A stretch of 64,000 nucleotides of DNA, taken from assembly GCF_001029505.1 (NCBI RefSeq), contig NZ_LEKH01000001.1, forward strand, positions 248,001-312,000, written 5' to 3'. Position numbers and translations under genes: made by a program. Source of the stretch: Rubrobacter aplysinae. GTDB lineage: Bacteria; Actinomycetota; Rubrobacteria; Rubrobacterales; Rubrobacteraceae. The notes beneath the pieces are model-generated. The model was not told the DNA's origin and did no database searches. It saw nothing but the letters and a program-made list of their open reading frames with translations. Positions 36,310-45,355 of this stretch are shown in pieces (within the stretch, counting starts at the first letter, position 1; the number at the start of each line of letters is the position of its first letter).

Positions 36310-36490
36310 TCCGAAGGCCCAAAGCGAGGATAAGGCGTCCAGCCTCGACGTAGACTGGGGCCGGGACCATAACTTGCTCGTTGGACTTACCCCCGTTCCA
36401 GCTGTGAACCAGCACCACGGCCCGCAAAGAACTCGGCTAGGGAATCCACCAGCCGGCGAGTCGGAGGCCGTCGGTGCTCTTCGTCTCTAC
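36310..36490 (-). pseudogene. Fragment of a second alpha/beta hydrolase, N-terminal part
   Basis: The minus strand reads TKSTDGLRLAGWWIP, a TAG stop at 36437-36439, then RAVVLVHSWNGGKSNEQVM and VYVEAGRLILALGLR. It aligns with DGTDLEGWW, RAVILVHGWGGDRSDEHVL and IYREAGYAVLMPDLR of the intact hydrolase at 34322. The in-frame stop and missing rest show it is dead. Its other half is at 35242-35384. Confidence 0.65.
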
Positions 36491-36564
36491 CGGGCGTAGT
36501 AATCGAACCCTGAGATAGACCAGGGTCAGTCCGGCATGACGGTGAGGACTCAACAGCGACGCGG

Positions 36565-39081
36565 CTACGTATCAACATTGTCCTGCAGAAGCATCTCTAC
36601 CGTCGACTCCCCCGGCGCCTCTTGCAGGGTTACGGTTAGCCTCCGAGCCTCTTCATCGTATGCGAAGTCTGCCTCTCCGCCGTTTACCTGAACACTCTCC
36701 GGGGCGTGGACGCAGTGGAGTTCGAACAGTATCGCTCGACGTTCGGGATCGAACGAGCCTTCGCGCTCGCTGACGCGAACTCTTATCTTGTTCTCAGAGG
36801 CCTCGCAGGAGACCGTGCGCCGGGCGTACTCGCCCCTCTCGTACCCGAATCCGTCGCCTGCATCCTCGTATAGCGTGGTCTCTCCGCTCTCCGCGCCCTC
36901 CGCCGGATACACGAGGAGCGTGAGCGGGTCGGCGGGCTTCTCCTCGACGTGGTTCATCTCGGGCCACAGGGGAACGGCGGTGTTGGCCTTCACGTAGATC
37001 GGAGGCTCCCCGAGTGGGGCGTGGGCGAGGACGTGATCCGGGCCATCGTGGCGTTCGCCCGTCCAGTAGTGGAACCAGGTGCCCTCCGGCAGGTAGACGT
37101 GACGGTACTCATTTGCCTCGCCGGGGCGGGTCACGGGGGCGACGAGCATCGCCGGGCCGAAGAGGAACTCGTCGTCGGCGGTGCGGGCGACCCCGTCCGC
37201 GGGGTACTCGTACAGCAGCGGGCGCAGGATCGGGGCGCCGGTACGGTGGCACTCCTCGAAGAGCGTGTAGAGGTACGGGATCAGACGCTGCCGGAGCTTG
37301 AGCATCTTGCGGATGGACGCCTCGTAGCGCTCGCCGAACAGCCACGGCTCCTGGTGGCGAGTCCCCTTGGCGGAGTGGTTGCGGCAGAAGGGCTGGAAGA
37401 TGCCCATCTCGTACCAACGGGCCAGGAGCTCGCCGCTCGTGTCGTCGAAGAACCCTCCTATGTCCATCCCGGCCCACGACACGCCCGAAAGCCCCATGTT
37501 CATGAGCTGTGGCATGGTCATGTACAGGTGCTCCCACCACGAGGAGTTGTCGCCGGTCCACTGCATGGCGTGGCGCTGCACCCCGGCGAAGGCCGAGCGG
37601 GTGATGACGAACGGCCGCCGCTCGGGCCGGAGCTCCAAGAGACCCTCGCGGGTGGCGCGGGCCATCAGGGAGCCGTAGGCGTTGTGTACCTCGGCATGGT
37701 AGCGGCGCTCTCCGGTGGAGCCGCCGGGATGTACCGCATCCTCGGGCATCGTGGACTGCTCGGGGATGAAGAACGACGGCTCGTTCATGTCGCACCACAC
37801 CCCGTCCACGCCCACGTCCGTGAGCGCGCGGTGATTCTCGCCCCACCACTCGCGCACCTCCGGGCTCGTAAAGTCCGGGAACGCGCACACGCCGGGCCAG
37901 ACCGCGTTGTGCAGCTCTTCGCCCCCGGCGGTGAGGCAGAAGAAGCCCCGGTCACGGCCCTCCTCGTACACCCGGTAGCCCTCGTCCACCTTTACGCCGG
38001 GATCTATGATGGTCACCACCCGGAAGCCCTCGTCGGCGAGCCGGGAGACGGTCTCCTTGGGCTCCGGGAAGCTCTCCGGCCCCCAGGTGAAGACCCGGAA
38101 TCCGTCCATGTAATCTATGTCGAAGTACATCACGTCGCACGGCAGATCACGCTCCCGGTACCCGCGGGCGACCTCCTCGACCTCGGCGGCCCCCTCGTAG
38201 CCCCAGCGTGACTGCTGGTTGCCAAGCGCCCACAGGGGCGGCATGGGGGTGCGGCCGGTCAGCTCGGTGTAGCGCCGTAGCACGTCCTTGGGCGTCGGGC
38301 CGCAGAACACGTAGTAGACGAGATCCCCGCCTTCCGCCTGGAAGCTCGCCTCTTTGTCGGTCTCGTGGGCGAGATCGACGTGGGTGCGGTGGGTGCTATC
38401 CAGGAGCATGCCCCAGGCGGTGCCAGTCTCCTCGTCCAGGGTCAGCACGAACGGTACGGAGGCGTAGAGGTTATCGTAGGAGGCGGTGTGGCCCTCGGGC
38501 GGGTCTGCGTTCCAGAAGGTGAGCGTGGTGCCGGTCTTCTCCAGCCCACCCGTGCGCTCGCCGCAGCCGAAGTAACGCTCGCCGGGCCTGCGCTTTTTGT
38601 GCAGCCTGACGGGCTCGCCTACCGGGTCGCCGCCCGGACCGGCGCCGGGACGGGGGACCGTGCCCATCCCGCCTCCCGGGCCCTCGGTGTCGGCGGCGAA
38701 CTCCCACCCCTCGCCGTCCGCGAAGCCGATGCGCAGCGGCGAGAGCGAGACCGTGGCCGAGGCGGAGTCGGTGGCCAACGTCACGGAGTCCGCGGACCCT
38801 GCAGAGCCGCTCGCATCGCTATTCGAGTCGACTATCGAGACCTCGACCTCCGGCCAGTCCTCTTTCGCCACGGCCTCGGAGGAGTACCGGACCGGCCTGC
38901 CGGAGGGGAACATCCCGACGCGGAACAGGTCCGGGGCGAGCACGGCTATCTCGACCGTCGTCTGTCCCGGACCGGACCCGTCTCGCAGCGTCAGGCTGCT
39001 TCCGTCGTGGTCCGAGATCTCCGCCGCTCCGACGGGCCTGTAGCCCTCCGCGCTGGTCGGCTTCTTCTGGAATTCGGTCAA
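36565..39081 (-). CDS. Glycoside hydrolase family 31 alpha-glucosidase
   Basis: This 838-residue protein is a GH31 enzyme, which cleaves terminal alpha-glucosidic or related bonds. The nucleophile Asp431 is in GVWCDMNEPSFF. WTGDNSSWWEHL carries the acid/base region, and SWAGMDIGGF follows. An N-terminal beta-sandwich comes first, with a Ser/Asp-rich insert near residue 85-100. There is no signal peptide, so it acts in the cytosol. The start is TTG 39081 after GGGAGGAG. It is divergent from a sugar-importer ATPase. Confidence 0.93.
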   Translation of the reverse strand: MTEFQKKPTSAEGYRPVGAAEISDHDGSSLTLRDGSGPGQTTVEIAVLAPDLFRVGMFPSGRPVRYSSEAVAKEDWPEVEVSIVDSNSDASGSAGSADSVTLATDSASATVSLSPLRIGFADGEGWEFAADTEGPGGGMGTVPRPGAGPGGDPVGEPVRLHKKRRPGERYFGCGERTGGLEKTGTTLTFWNADPPEGHTASYDNLYASVPFVLTLDEETGTAWGMLLDSTHRTHVDLAHETDKEASFQAEGGDLVYYVFCGPTPKDVLRRYTELTGRTPMPPLWALGNQQSRWGYEGAAEVEEVARGYRERDLPCDVMYFDIDYMDGFRVFTWGPESFPEPKETVSRLADEGFRVVTIIDPGVKVDEGYRVYEEGRDRGFFCLTAGGEELHNAVWPGVCAFPDFTSPEVREWWGENHRALTDVGVDGVWCDMNEPSFFIPEQSTMPEDAVHPGGSTGERRYHAEVHNAYGSLMARATREGLLELRPERRPFVITRSAFAGVQRHAMQWTGDNSSWWEHLYMTMPQLMNMGLSGVSWAGMDIGGFFDDTSGELLARWYEMGIFQPFCRNHSAKGTRHQEPWLFGERYEASIRKMLKLRQRLIPYLYTLFEECHRTGAPILRPLLYEYPADGVARTADDEFLFGPAMLVAPVTRPGEANEYRHVYLPEGTWFHYWTGERHDGPDHVLAHAPLGEPPIYVKANTAVPLWPEMNHVEEKPADPLTLLVYPAEGAESGETTLYEDAGDGFGYERGEYARRTVSCEASENKIRVRVSEREGSFDPERRAILFELHCVHAPESVQVNGGEADFAYDEEARRLTVTLQEAPGESTVEMLLQDNVDT

Positions 39082-39489
39082 GGCTCTCCTCCCGGATCTA
39101 AAGTCCCCTCGATAAACGCCGGGTACGCCGCACCGGCAAGGCGGAGTATAGGTCCGCTAAAAGGCTCGCCGCAATGTCCGGGTTCTACAGTGTCTGGCCG
39201 TAACTACCCGTAGTGCTCCGGCCTGACCTTCCGGACTCACCTATGCCGACCCGTACCTTTGCAACGCATTGCGGGGTAATATGTCGCAGTACGTCGCAAA
39301 GATGTTGACGGGGGCGAGGAGTAGGGACCGTCCTCCGTAATAGCCATGATGGTTCGAAATCGTGGCCCGTGGCCCGTCAACCTGTATGCCGTTCCGTTAA
39401 GCTACAACCAGGCTCTCCACGGTCCGGGAAAGAGACGTGGCGGGAGTCTCTAGAATCTCTAAAAGGCACACGGGTAAAGGGGCAGGAAG
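39082..39489. other. 408-base region between divergent GH31 and MalK-type genes
   Basis: It should hold two promoters. An AT-richer patch near 39258-39300 has TTTGC at one end and GCAAA at the other, with GTAATATG between. It could be a LacI-type or similar operator, but no clean 14-16 base palindrome is present. The rest shows no gene. Confidence 0.4.
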
Positions 39490-40788
39490 GTGGCAGAGGT
39501 ATTGCTAGAGGATGTGTGTAAGGTCTACGGCGAGGGCGTGGTAGCGGTAAGAGACATGAACCTGGTCATCCCGGATGGAGAGTTCGTAGTCTTCGTAGGC
39601 CCATCGGGGTGCGGCAAGTCCACGGCCCTCAGGATGATCGCGGGCCTCGAAGTTATAACCTCCGGCCGGGTACACATCGGTGAGCAGGTGGTTAACGACC
39701 TTCCGCCCCGTGACCGGGACATAGCCATGGTCTTCCAGAACTACGCTCTGTACCCTCACATGAACGTGCGCGAGAACATGGGCTTCGCCCTGAAGCTCAA
39801 GAAAGAGGACAAAGAGGAGATAAACCGCCGCGTCGAGGAAGCTGCAAATATCCTGGGTATACAGAGCTTTCTGGACCGTAAGCCGAAAGCACTCTCGGGT
39901 GGCCAGAGGCAGAGGGTTGCCCTCGGCAGGGCGATAGTGAGAGAGCCCAAGGCATTCCTCATGGACGAGCCGCTATCCAACCTGGACGCAAAGCTCCGGG
40001 TAAACATGCGAACCGAGATCAGTAAGCTGCACAACAGGCTCGGGACGACGACCATCTACGTCACCCACGATCAGACCGAAGCCATGACGATGGCCGACCG
40101 GATAGTGGTCTTAAAGGATGGCGAGGTACAGCAGGTGGCAGACCCCCAGACCATGTACGAGCATCCGGTAAACGTGTTCGTCGCGGGTTTCATAGGGTCA
40201 CCGGCGATGAACTTCTTGAGGGCTCACCTGCAGAGGGATAAAGAGAGCGAGTCTGGATACGCGGCAGTATTTGGAGAGGGGGCCAGGGAGACCAGGATAC
40301 CGCTGCCCGAGAGGACTTTATCCGAGCACCCGGAGGTAGGGGAGTACGCGGACAGGGGGGTGATTCTCGGTGTCAGGCCCGAGCACATGGAAGACGAGAG
40401 CGTGACAAACGGCCACCGCTCAAACTGTTCTGGTAGCTCTTTAGAGGTAGAGCCCGAGGTCATAGAGAGCATGGGGTCTGAGAAGTACGTGTACTTCTCG
40501 CTCGGCGAAGATCAGATTGCCCACTCAAAGACCCTGGATGCGATGGTCAGCGCGGATGCCGGCGATGCTGGCGAGGGTAATAACGGCTCAGGCGGTTCAG
40601 GCCGTTCAGTGGAAGAGCCCGGGGGTGACTCTTCTAGTTTTGCTGGGGCTGCCGGTAGCTTTGGCGAGATGATGGTGGCGAGGATAGCCGCCGAGAGTGG
40701 GGCGAGGAAGGGTGGGAGTCTTAGGCTGCGCATGGAGGCGGACAAGGTACGCCTTTTCGACCCCCAGACCGAGCGGGCCATAGGCTAG
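39490..40788 (+). CDS. Sugar ABC transporter ATPase, MalK/UgpC/MsmX type
   Basis: This 432-residue ATPase has Walker [10 protein letters not shown] (36-44), Q-loop [19 protein letters not shown], signature [19 protein letters not shown], Walker [16 protein letters not shown] and the H-loop [15 protein letters not shown]. The C-terminal TOBE part has GVRPEHM and a Gly/Ser-rich insert of about 40 residues (near 355-395). No permease or binding-protein gene is near, so it may serve several sugar importers. It starts at GTG 39490 after GGAAG. Confidence 0.93.
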   Translation: MAEVLLEDVCKVYGEGVVAVRDMNLVIPDGEFVVFVGPSGCGKSTALRMIAGLEVITSGRVHIGEQVVNDLPPRDRDIAMVFQNYALYPHMNVRENMGFALKLKKEDKEEINRRVEEAANILGIQSFLDRKPKALSGGQRQRVALGRAIVREPKAFLMDEPLSNLDAKLRVNMRTEISKLHNRLGTTTIYVTHDQTEAMTMADRIVVLKDGEVQQVADPQTMYEHPVNVFVAGFIGSPAMNFLRAHLQRDKESESGYAAVFGEGARETRIPLPERTLSEHPEVGEYADRGVILGVRPEHMEDESVTNGHRSNCSGSSLEVEPEVIESMGSEKYVYFSLGEDQIAHSKTLDAMVSADAGDAGEGNNGSGGSGRSVEEPGGDSSSFAGAAGSFGEMMVARIAAESGARKGGSLRLRMEADKVRLFDPQTERAIG

Positions 40789-40819
40789 TGGACCTTGCCC
40801 TGTCTATGGTCGTGGCCGC

Positions 40820-40840
40820 AACCACCGCTGAGTGGTTTTT
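40820..40840 (+). terminator. Intrinsic terminator after the MalK-type gene
   Basis: AACCAC (40820-40825) and GTGGTT (40832-40837) form a 6-base-pair stem with loop CGCTGA, running into a five-T tail. It is 31 bases after the stop. Confidence 0.75.
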
Positions 40841-41068
40841 ACTGCCCGCACCGTAAGCTTGGGCCTCACTCGGGGAGCCGGCGGTCTACCCCGAGCAACT
40901 CGCCGCGGTGCAGCCCAGGCTACATCAAGTGGGCGACTTTCGGCGTGCTCGGGGTCAAATATACGGTCTCTTTTGTCCGGGGGCTCAGGGTAACAGGGTA
41001 ATAGCCACCGCTAATCCCCAGCACAAGGACGACTGGTGAGGGACGGCTGCGGGAGGATATATGGAGCT

Positions 41069-41815
41069 TTACAGAGCCCGGCTGGTCTCCTGAGAGCCCG
41101 GGGAGTCTGCGCCGGATAGCCCGGAGGATTTCAGGAGATGAATCCTGCCGTTGCGGGTGACTATTACGCCGCGCTCGCGCAGCCGGGCCATCGCGGAGGT
41201 CACCGACTCGCGGGTGGAGGCGACCATTGCGGCCAGGTCCTCGTGGCTGAGACGGAGCCGGATGGTCGTCGCGCCGTCCGACTCGATGCCGAACCTCCCG
41301 GCGAGCTCCTCCAGCAGGTGCGCCACCCGGACCTCGGTGCGGCGCGGCAGCAGGCGCTGCATGAGCTCCCGGTGACCGGCGAGCTCCAGCTCCATGAGCT
41401 TCAGGAGGGTGGAGGCGACCTCGGCGTCGCGGCGGGAGGCACGCTCGACGAACACCTTTGGCACCTTGAAGATCTCACACTCGGTGAAGGCTTCCGCGCC
41501 GGTCCTCTGGGTGGTGGTCGCCTCGTGTACCAGGTCTCCGAAGATGTCGTTCGGCCCGAGGAGCGCCAGGGTGGCCTCTTTATCCCCCTCGTAGCGCCGG
41601 CTGAGACGAACCGCTCCGCTAGAGACCACGTACAGCGCGTCGCCGTACTCGCCCTCGTGGTAGATCACGTCCCCGCCTTCGTACCGTCGGCGCGACGGCG
41701 TGAGACCCATGTCGCCGAGCATCCCGAGCAGCTTCCTTACCTCGCGCTCCTTCAGGCTGGCGTGATCCTCTGGCTCTGGCGACTCGGGGACCCGGTGTGA
41801 CTCGCCCGCTAGCAT
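41069..41815 (-). CDS. Crp/Fnr family transcription regulator
   Basis: The 248-residue protein has a cyclic-nucleotide-binding-type domain (about 40-155) and a C-terminal winged helix with LSHEDLAAMVASTRESVTSAMARLRERGVI (about 190-219). The sensing domain has VIYHEGEYGDALYVVSSGAVRLSRR, so it keeps the fold, but no Fe-S Cys cluster is visible, which argues against Fnr proper. The target genes are unknown. A stretch with 10-base repeats lies upstream. Confidence 0.9.
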   Translation of the reverse strand: MLAGESHRVPESPEPEDHASLKEREVRKLLGMLGDMGLTPSRRRYEGGDVIYHEGEYGDALYVVSSGAVRLSRRYEGDKEATLALLGPNDIFGDLVHEATTTQRTGAEAFTECEIFKVPKVFVERASRRDAEVASTLLKLMELELAGHRELMQRLLPRRTEVRVAHLLEELAGRFGIESDGATTIRLRLSHEDLAAMVASTRESVTSAMARLRERGVIVTRNGRIHLLKSSGLSGADSPGSQETSRAL

Positions 41816-42135
41816 CCGCGGCTCTCCCGGGAGGGTGTCGTCGTAGCGGGCAAACGGAGGCTCGTCGTGGCTTGCAAGTGCATCCTTTCCCTGACTCTCT
41901 GCGGCGGACGAGACGCGGGGTCAAGCGGGGTCAAGCCCGGCACTCCGCGAGTCTCGCGTACCCGCGAAAACCTCCCCGCACAGCCCGACCGTACCGCAGC
42001 TTCTGCTACATCTCCGCCGCGTCTTTCTGCGTCTTTCTGCGTTTTTCGACGCATGGCTCTGTAAGAGAATCTACTACCGGGGGATCAAGCCCGGGTCTCC
42101 AAAAGTTCAAGATTGGATCAAGTTTTTCATGCTCT
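41816..42135. other. 320-base region upstream of the Crp/Fnr gene
   Basis: This lies between the Crp/Fnr start and the end of the histidine kinase gene. It holds two sets of 10-base repeats: GCGGGGTCAA twice near 41916-41935, and GTCTTTCTGC twice at 42021-42040. On the minus strand the first repeat gives TTGACC twice, a -35-like hexamer. A 24-codon frame overlaps the crp ATG but has little support. No other gene is seen. Confidence 0.45.
42021..42040 (+). repeat. Two direct copies of GTCTTTCTGC
   Basis: The 10-mer GTCTTTCTGC is repeated exactly, with a degraded third copy (GTTTTTCGAC) next. It is one of several 10-base repeats at gene boundaries here. Confidence 0.7.
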
Positions 42136-43254
42136 TCAAGACTTTCGGGAGCCTTCGGAAGCCGTGCCGCGCGAGATCGGCAGGGTGAAAGCGAAGGTCG
42201 TGCCCTCTCGCGCGCCCCTGCTCTCGGCCCAGATCTCACCGTGCATGGACTGTACGAGCGCCCGGGAGATGGCGAGCCCGACGCCGGAGCCGCCGCCCTC
42301 GCGGGAGCGGGACTTCTCGACCCGGTAGAAACGCTCGAAGACGCGGTCCAGATGCTCGGGTGGTATGCCGGAGCCGGTGTCGGATATGGTAAAGAGGACC
42401 TCAGCGTTGCGCGGGCTCGCGGCCACGGTGACCTTCCCGTCCGCAGGGGTATAGTGGAGGGCGTTTCTCAGGAGGTTCGTCAGCACCTGCACCACCCGGT
42501 CGGAGTCCGCAAAGACTTCCGGCAAACCTTCCGGCAGACTCGTCTCCAGCCGCACGCCGCCCTCGGCGAAGAGCGGGGCCAGGCTTTCGGTGGCGCGGCA
42601 GACCATAAGCTCCGCAGATGAGGAGGCCGGGTGCAGGTCGAGTTGCCCGGCCTCGACGCGCGAGAGCTGACGGAGGTCCTCGACGAGCCGCCGCATGCGC
42701 TCGGACTCGGCGTACAGCAGGCCCCAGGTCTCCTCGTCCGGCTCGACCACCCCGTCCAGGAGACCTTCCATGTAGCCCTGTAGCGTCGAGAGCGGGGTGC
42801 GTAGCTCGTGCGAGACGTCGGCGATAAACTCCTGGCGGCGCAGCTCACCGTCGCGCAGGGCGGCGGCCATCGCGTTGAAGCTCTCCGAGAGCTCGCCGAG
42901 CTCGTCGGACTCCTGCACGGGGACCTGCTCGCCGTAGCTGCCCCCCGAGATACGCCGGGTCGCGGCGAGCATGTACTTCAGGGGGCGTGTGATCCTGCCC
43001 GCCACGAACAGGCTCGCCGCCATCGCGCTGACCATCGAGGCGGCCGTCGCGAGCAGGAGGTAGAGCAGCGTGTGGAGCAGATCCGCCGCGCCGTTGCCGC
43101 CGAAGATCAAGGGCGCCACAAACGAGACCACCCCGAAGGTGATCATCCCGATGAGCGTTACCAGAAGGTGCGAGAGCAGCAGCTTGGGGCCTAGATTGTA
43201 CGAGGAGACGTAGGCGGAGAGCCGGGCGATGGGCGACTTCATGCGGGGCCTCAT
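42136..43254 (-). CDS. Two-component sensor histidine kinase
   Basis: From ATG 43254 this 372-residue protein has two membrane helices (about 25-50 and 60-88) with almost no extracellular loop, a HAMP domain, and the H-box DVSHELRTPLSTLQGYMEG. The ATP-binding domain has LTNLLRNALHYTP, ISDTGSGIPPEHLDRVFERFYRVEKSRSREGGGSGVGLAI. The short periplasmic part suggests it senses the membrane. ATG 43242 is an alternative start. It follows its response regulator by 8 bases. Confidence 0.92.
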   Translation of the reverse strand: MRPRMKSPIARLSAYVSSYNLGPKLLLSHLLVTLIGMITFGVVSFVAPLIFGGNGAADLLHTLLYLLLATAASMVSAMAASLFVAGRITRPLKYMLAATRRISGGSYGEQVPVQESDELGELSESFNAMAAALRDGELRRQEFIADVSHELRTPLSTLQGYMEGLLDGVVEPDEETWGLLYAESERMRRLVEDLRQLSRVEAGQLDLHPASSSAELMVCRATESLAPLFAEGGVRLETSLPEGLPEVFADSDRVVQVLTNLLRNALHYTPADGKVTVAASPRNAEVLFTISDTGSGIPPEHLDRVFERFYRVEKSRSREGGGSGVGLAISRALVQSMHGEIWAESRGAREGTTFAFTLPISRGTASEGSRKS

Positions 43255-43262
43255 GCGGGTAT

Positions 43263-43967
43263 CTATCCGTACTCGCGGGCGAACCTGTAGCCGACCCCCC
43301 GGACGGTCTGGACGTAGACGGGGGCGGAGGGGGTGGGTTCGATCTTGCGCCTGAGGTTTGCGACGTGTACGTCCACGACGTGGTCGCTGCCGTAGTAGTC
43401 CTCCCCCCACACGCGCTCCAGAAGCCGCGAGCGGGAGAAGACGAAGCCGGGCCGTGAGGAGAGCACCCGCAAGAGGTCGAACTCGATGGCCGTAAGCTCC
43501 GCCTCCTCGCCCTCCACTTTTACCGTGCGGCCGTCGCCGTCCACGACGAGGCCCCCGAACTGCTCTGACGGCGGGTCCTGCTCCACGTCCCCGGCGCGCG
43601 GCCGCCGGAGCATGGCCCGGATGCGGGCGACGAGCTCGTCCGGGGAGAAAGGCTTGGTAACGTAGTCGTCGGCCCCGGCTGAGAGCCCCACGATGCGGTC
43701 GGTCTCCTCGGAGCGGGCGGTCAGCATCAGCACGTAGGCGTCCGTGAAACGCCGCAGCTCCCGCAGCACCTCCACGCCGTCGCGGCCCGGCAGCATCCAG
43801 TCCAGAACCACGACCTCCGGTGAGAACCGCCGCGCCTCCTCTATGGCCGTGGGGCCGTCGGCGGCCTCGCTCATCTCGAACCCCTCCCGCTCCAGGTAGC
43901 CCCGGAGCAGGTTCACGAGGTTCCTCTCGTCGTCCACGACGAGCACCCTGTTCGCCCTAATGCCCAC
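43263..43967 (-). CDS. Two-component response regulator, OmpR/PhoB family
   Basis: The 234-residue protein has a receiver domain with VVDDE and the phosphorylation site Asp56 in VVVLDWMLPGRDG. The C-terminal winged helix has LTAIEFDLLRVLSSRPGFVFSR and DVHVANLRRKI with VRGVGYRF. It is the partner of the adjacent kinase, which is transcribed just downstream. The regulated genes are not evident. Confidence 0.95.
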   Translation of the reverse strand: MGIRANRVLVVDDERNLVNLLRGYLEREGFEMSEAADGPTAIEEARRFSPEVVVLDWMLPGRDGVEVLRELRRFTDAYVLMLTARSEETDRIVGLSAGADDYVTKPFSPDELVARIRAMLRRPRAGDVEQDPPSEQFGGLVVDGDGRTVKVEGEEAELTAIEFDLLRVLSSRPGFVFSRSRLLERVWGEDYYGSDHVVDVHVANLRRKIEPTPSAPVYVQTVRGVGYRFAREYG

Positions 43968-44317
43968 GCCGCCATTCTATATCGTCGCCCGGCGCAGGCT
44001 CCGGCCCGGACGCCCTAAATGGCCTCTGATGCGGGCCGCACTGGAATGCTCGTCTCCACCGGGTAGCCGGATATGGTGGGAGCCGAAAGCGACGCGCTCC
44101 GGCGTGGCCGGACGGTGCAGGTCCGGGCTACGCTGTACCGCGAGGATGCGATACGAGGCATCCCGGACACGGAGGCCGCTCGCCCGGTGGCTCCTCTCTA
44201 ACGGCGGCGGAGGCGGGCCACATCTCCGGCGAGGCTGCATTTCCCCGAACCCCCGGCGTCGGCCGGAAGAGGCCGACGGGTTACCGTGGAGTCTTGACTA
44301 GAGCCAGACCGGAAAGC
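43968..44317. other. 350-base gap with no gene found
   Basis: The stretch lies between the response regulator start and the end of the ornithine cyclodeaminase-like gene, both on the minus strand. It contains one hairpin (44257-44278) and no convincing protein frame. Confidence 0.5.
44257..44278 (-). terminator. Hairpin downstream of the ornithine cyclodeaminase-like gene
   Basis: CGTCGGCC and GGCCGACG form a perfect 8-base-pair stem with a six-base loop, about 40 bases past the gene end. No T-run follows on the minus strand, so its role as terminator is uncertain. Confidence 0.4.
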
Positions 44318-45268
44318 CTAGAAATCCACCTCCCGGCCGACGCCCCGTTCGCGGGCGCGGTCGTAGACCAGGCGGGCGGCGGCCATGTCCTGCAGCGCGA
44401 GTCCCTGGCTGGCGAAGAGGGTTATATCCTCCTGGCTCCGGCGTCCCTCCACGTGTCCGCAGACGACCGAGCCGAGCTCGAAGACGGCCTCCGGCAGCAG
44501 ACCGCCGGTTTCGAGCGACGCTAGCAGGTCACCGGCCTCCAGACCGAGCTCCTCTTTGGAGTCCACGCATACGAAGGAGGCGCGGCGGATCACCTCGCGG
44601 TCCACCTCGCTTTTGAGGAGGGAGTTGGATCCGGCGGCGGTGACGTGCGCTCCCGGAGAGAGCCACTCGCCCTTTAGAACGGGATCTTTCGAGGAGGTCG
44701 CGGTGACCACGATGTCCTGGGCGGCTGGCTCCTCGGGCTGGTCGGTGGTCTCGACCTCCAGCCCGATTCTCTGGCCGAGCTTCCGTGCGAACTCCTTGCG
44801 GGACTCTTCTTTTCGGCTGTACACGATGACGCGGGAGAGGCTCTTTACGGCGGCGACGGCCTCTAGCTGTGACTCGGCCTGCCAGCCCGCCCCGTACAGT
44901 CCGAGGGTCGAGGCCCCGTCGCGGGCGAGGTACTTGGCCGCGACGCCGGTGGACGCGCCGGTGCGGAGCTGACCGAGACGGTCGGAGCGGAGGATCGCGA
45001 GCAGCTCGCCGCTCTCGGGGTGGAAGAGCATGGTGTAGAACCGGGCCCCGGAGGAGGAGACCGAGTACGCCTTGAGGCCCATCGCGTCCATGCCCGGGGC
45101 CCCGGCGAACATCACGTGCAGGCCGCCGGTCGGGAGCGCGACGCGGCGGCGGGCGTGGTTGGTGGCCCGGCCCTCGCCGTGGGCGCGGAACACGTCCTCG
45201 ACCACGGGCAGGGTCGAGGCCATGTCCAGCAGACCGTCCACCTCTTCTTCGGTCAAAAGCAGCGTCAT
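44318..45268 (-). CDS. Ornithine cyclodeaminase / mu-crystallin family protein
   Basis: This 316-residue protein is of the ornithine cyclodeaminase/alanine dehydrogenase family. The NAD-binding motif is LGLYGAGWQA near residue 122. RSDRLGQLRTGASTGVAAKYLA precedes it, and the substrate region MGLKAYSVSS is near 63. Members deaminate ornithine, reduce imines or bind ketimines, so the substrate cannot be set. The ATG at 45268 follows GGAGACACG. No amino-acid transporter is adjacent. Confidence 0.88.
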   Translation of the reverse strand: MTLLLTEEEVDGLLDMASTLPVVEDVFRAHGEGRATNHARRRVALPTGGLHVMFAGAPGMDAMGLKAYSVSSSGARFYTMLFHPESGELLAILRSDRLGQLRTGASTGVAAKYLARDGASTLGLYGAGWQAESQLEAVAAVKSLSRVIVYSRKEESRKEFARKLGQRIGLEVETTDQPEEPAAQDIVVTATSSKDPVLKGEWLSPGAHVTAAGSNSLLKSEVDREVIRRASFVCVDSKEELGLEAGDLLASLETGGLLPEAVFELGSVVCGHVEGRRSQEDITLFASQGLALQDMAAARLVYDRARERGVGREVDF

Positions 45269-45339
45269 CGTGTCTCCTCTCGTCTGTGTTTGTCGCAGGT
45301 GCCGTAGCCAGAGGCCATGTAGCGGCCCGTCCGCCTTGT

Positions 45340-45345
45340 TAGAAT
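45340..45345 (+). promoter_or_regulatory. -10 hexamer TAGAAT for the trpG operon
   Basis: TAGAAT ends 10 bases before the trpG ATG and no ribosome binding site is visible. The transcript would have a leader of only a few bases. There is no Trp-codon leader peptide, so classic attenuation is not seen. Confidence 0.4.
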
Positions 45346-45355
45346 CCGCCCAACC

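Noticed and set aside
36949-38211. Long plus-strand open frame opposite the GH31 gene
   Set aside because: Its composition reflects the reverse complement of a high-GC gene, with no family motif. GH31 motifs lie intact on the other strand.
40984-41003. Sequence close to the I-SceI homing endonuclease site (CAGGGTAACAGGGTAATAG)
   Set aside because: It lacks one base of the known site and shows no intron or intein nearby. It fits the general short-repeat pattern (CAGGGTAA twice).
43960-44301. Plus-strand frame in the gap beside the response regulator
   Set aside because: It has Arg/Pro-rich random composition, no binding site and no family match.
45269-45355. Trp attenuator before trpG
   Set aside because: There is no Trp-codon leader peptide, and the likely transcript start is only a few bases before the ATG.
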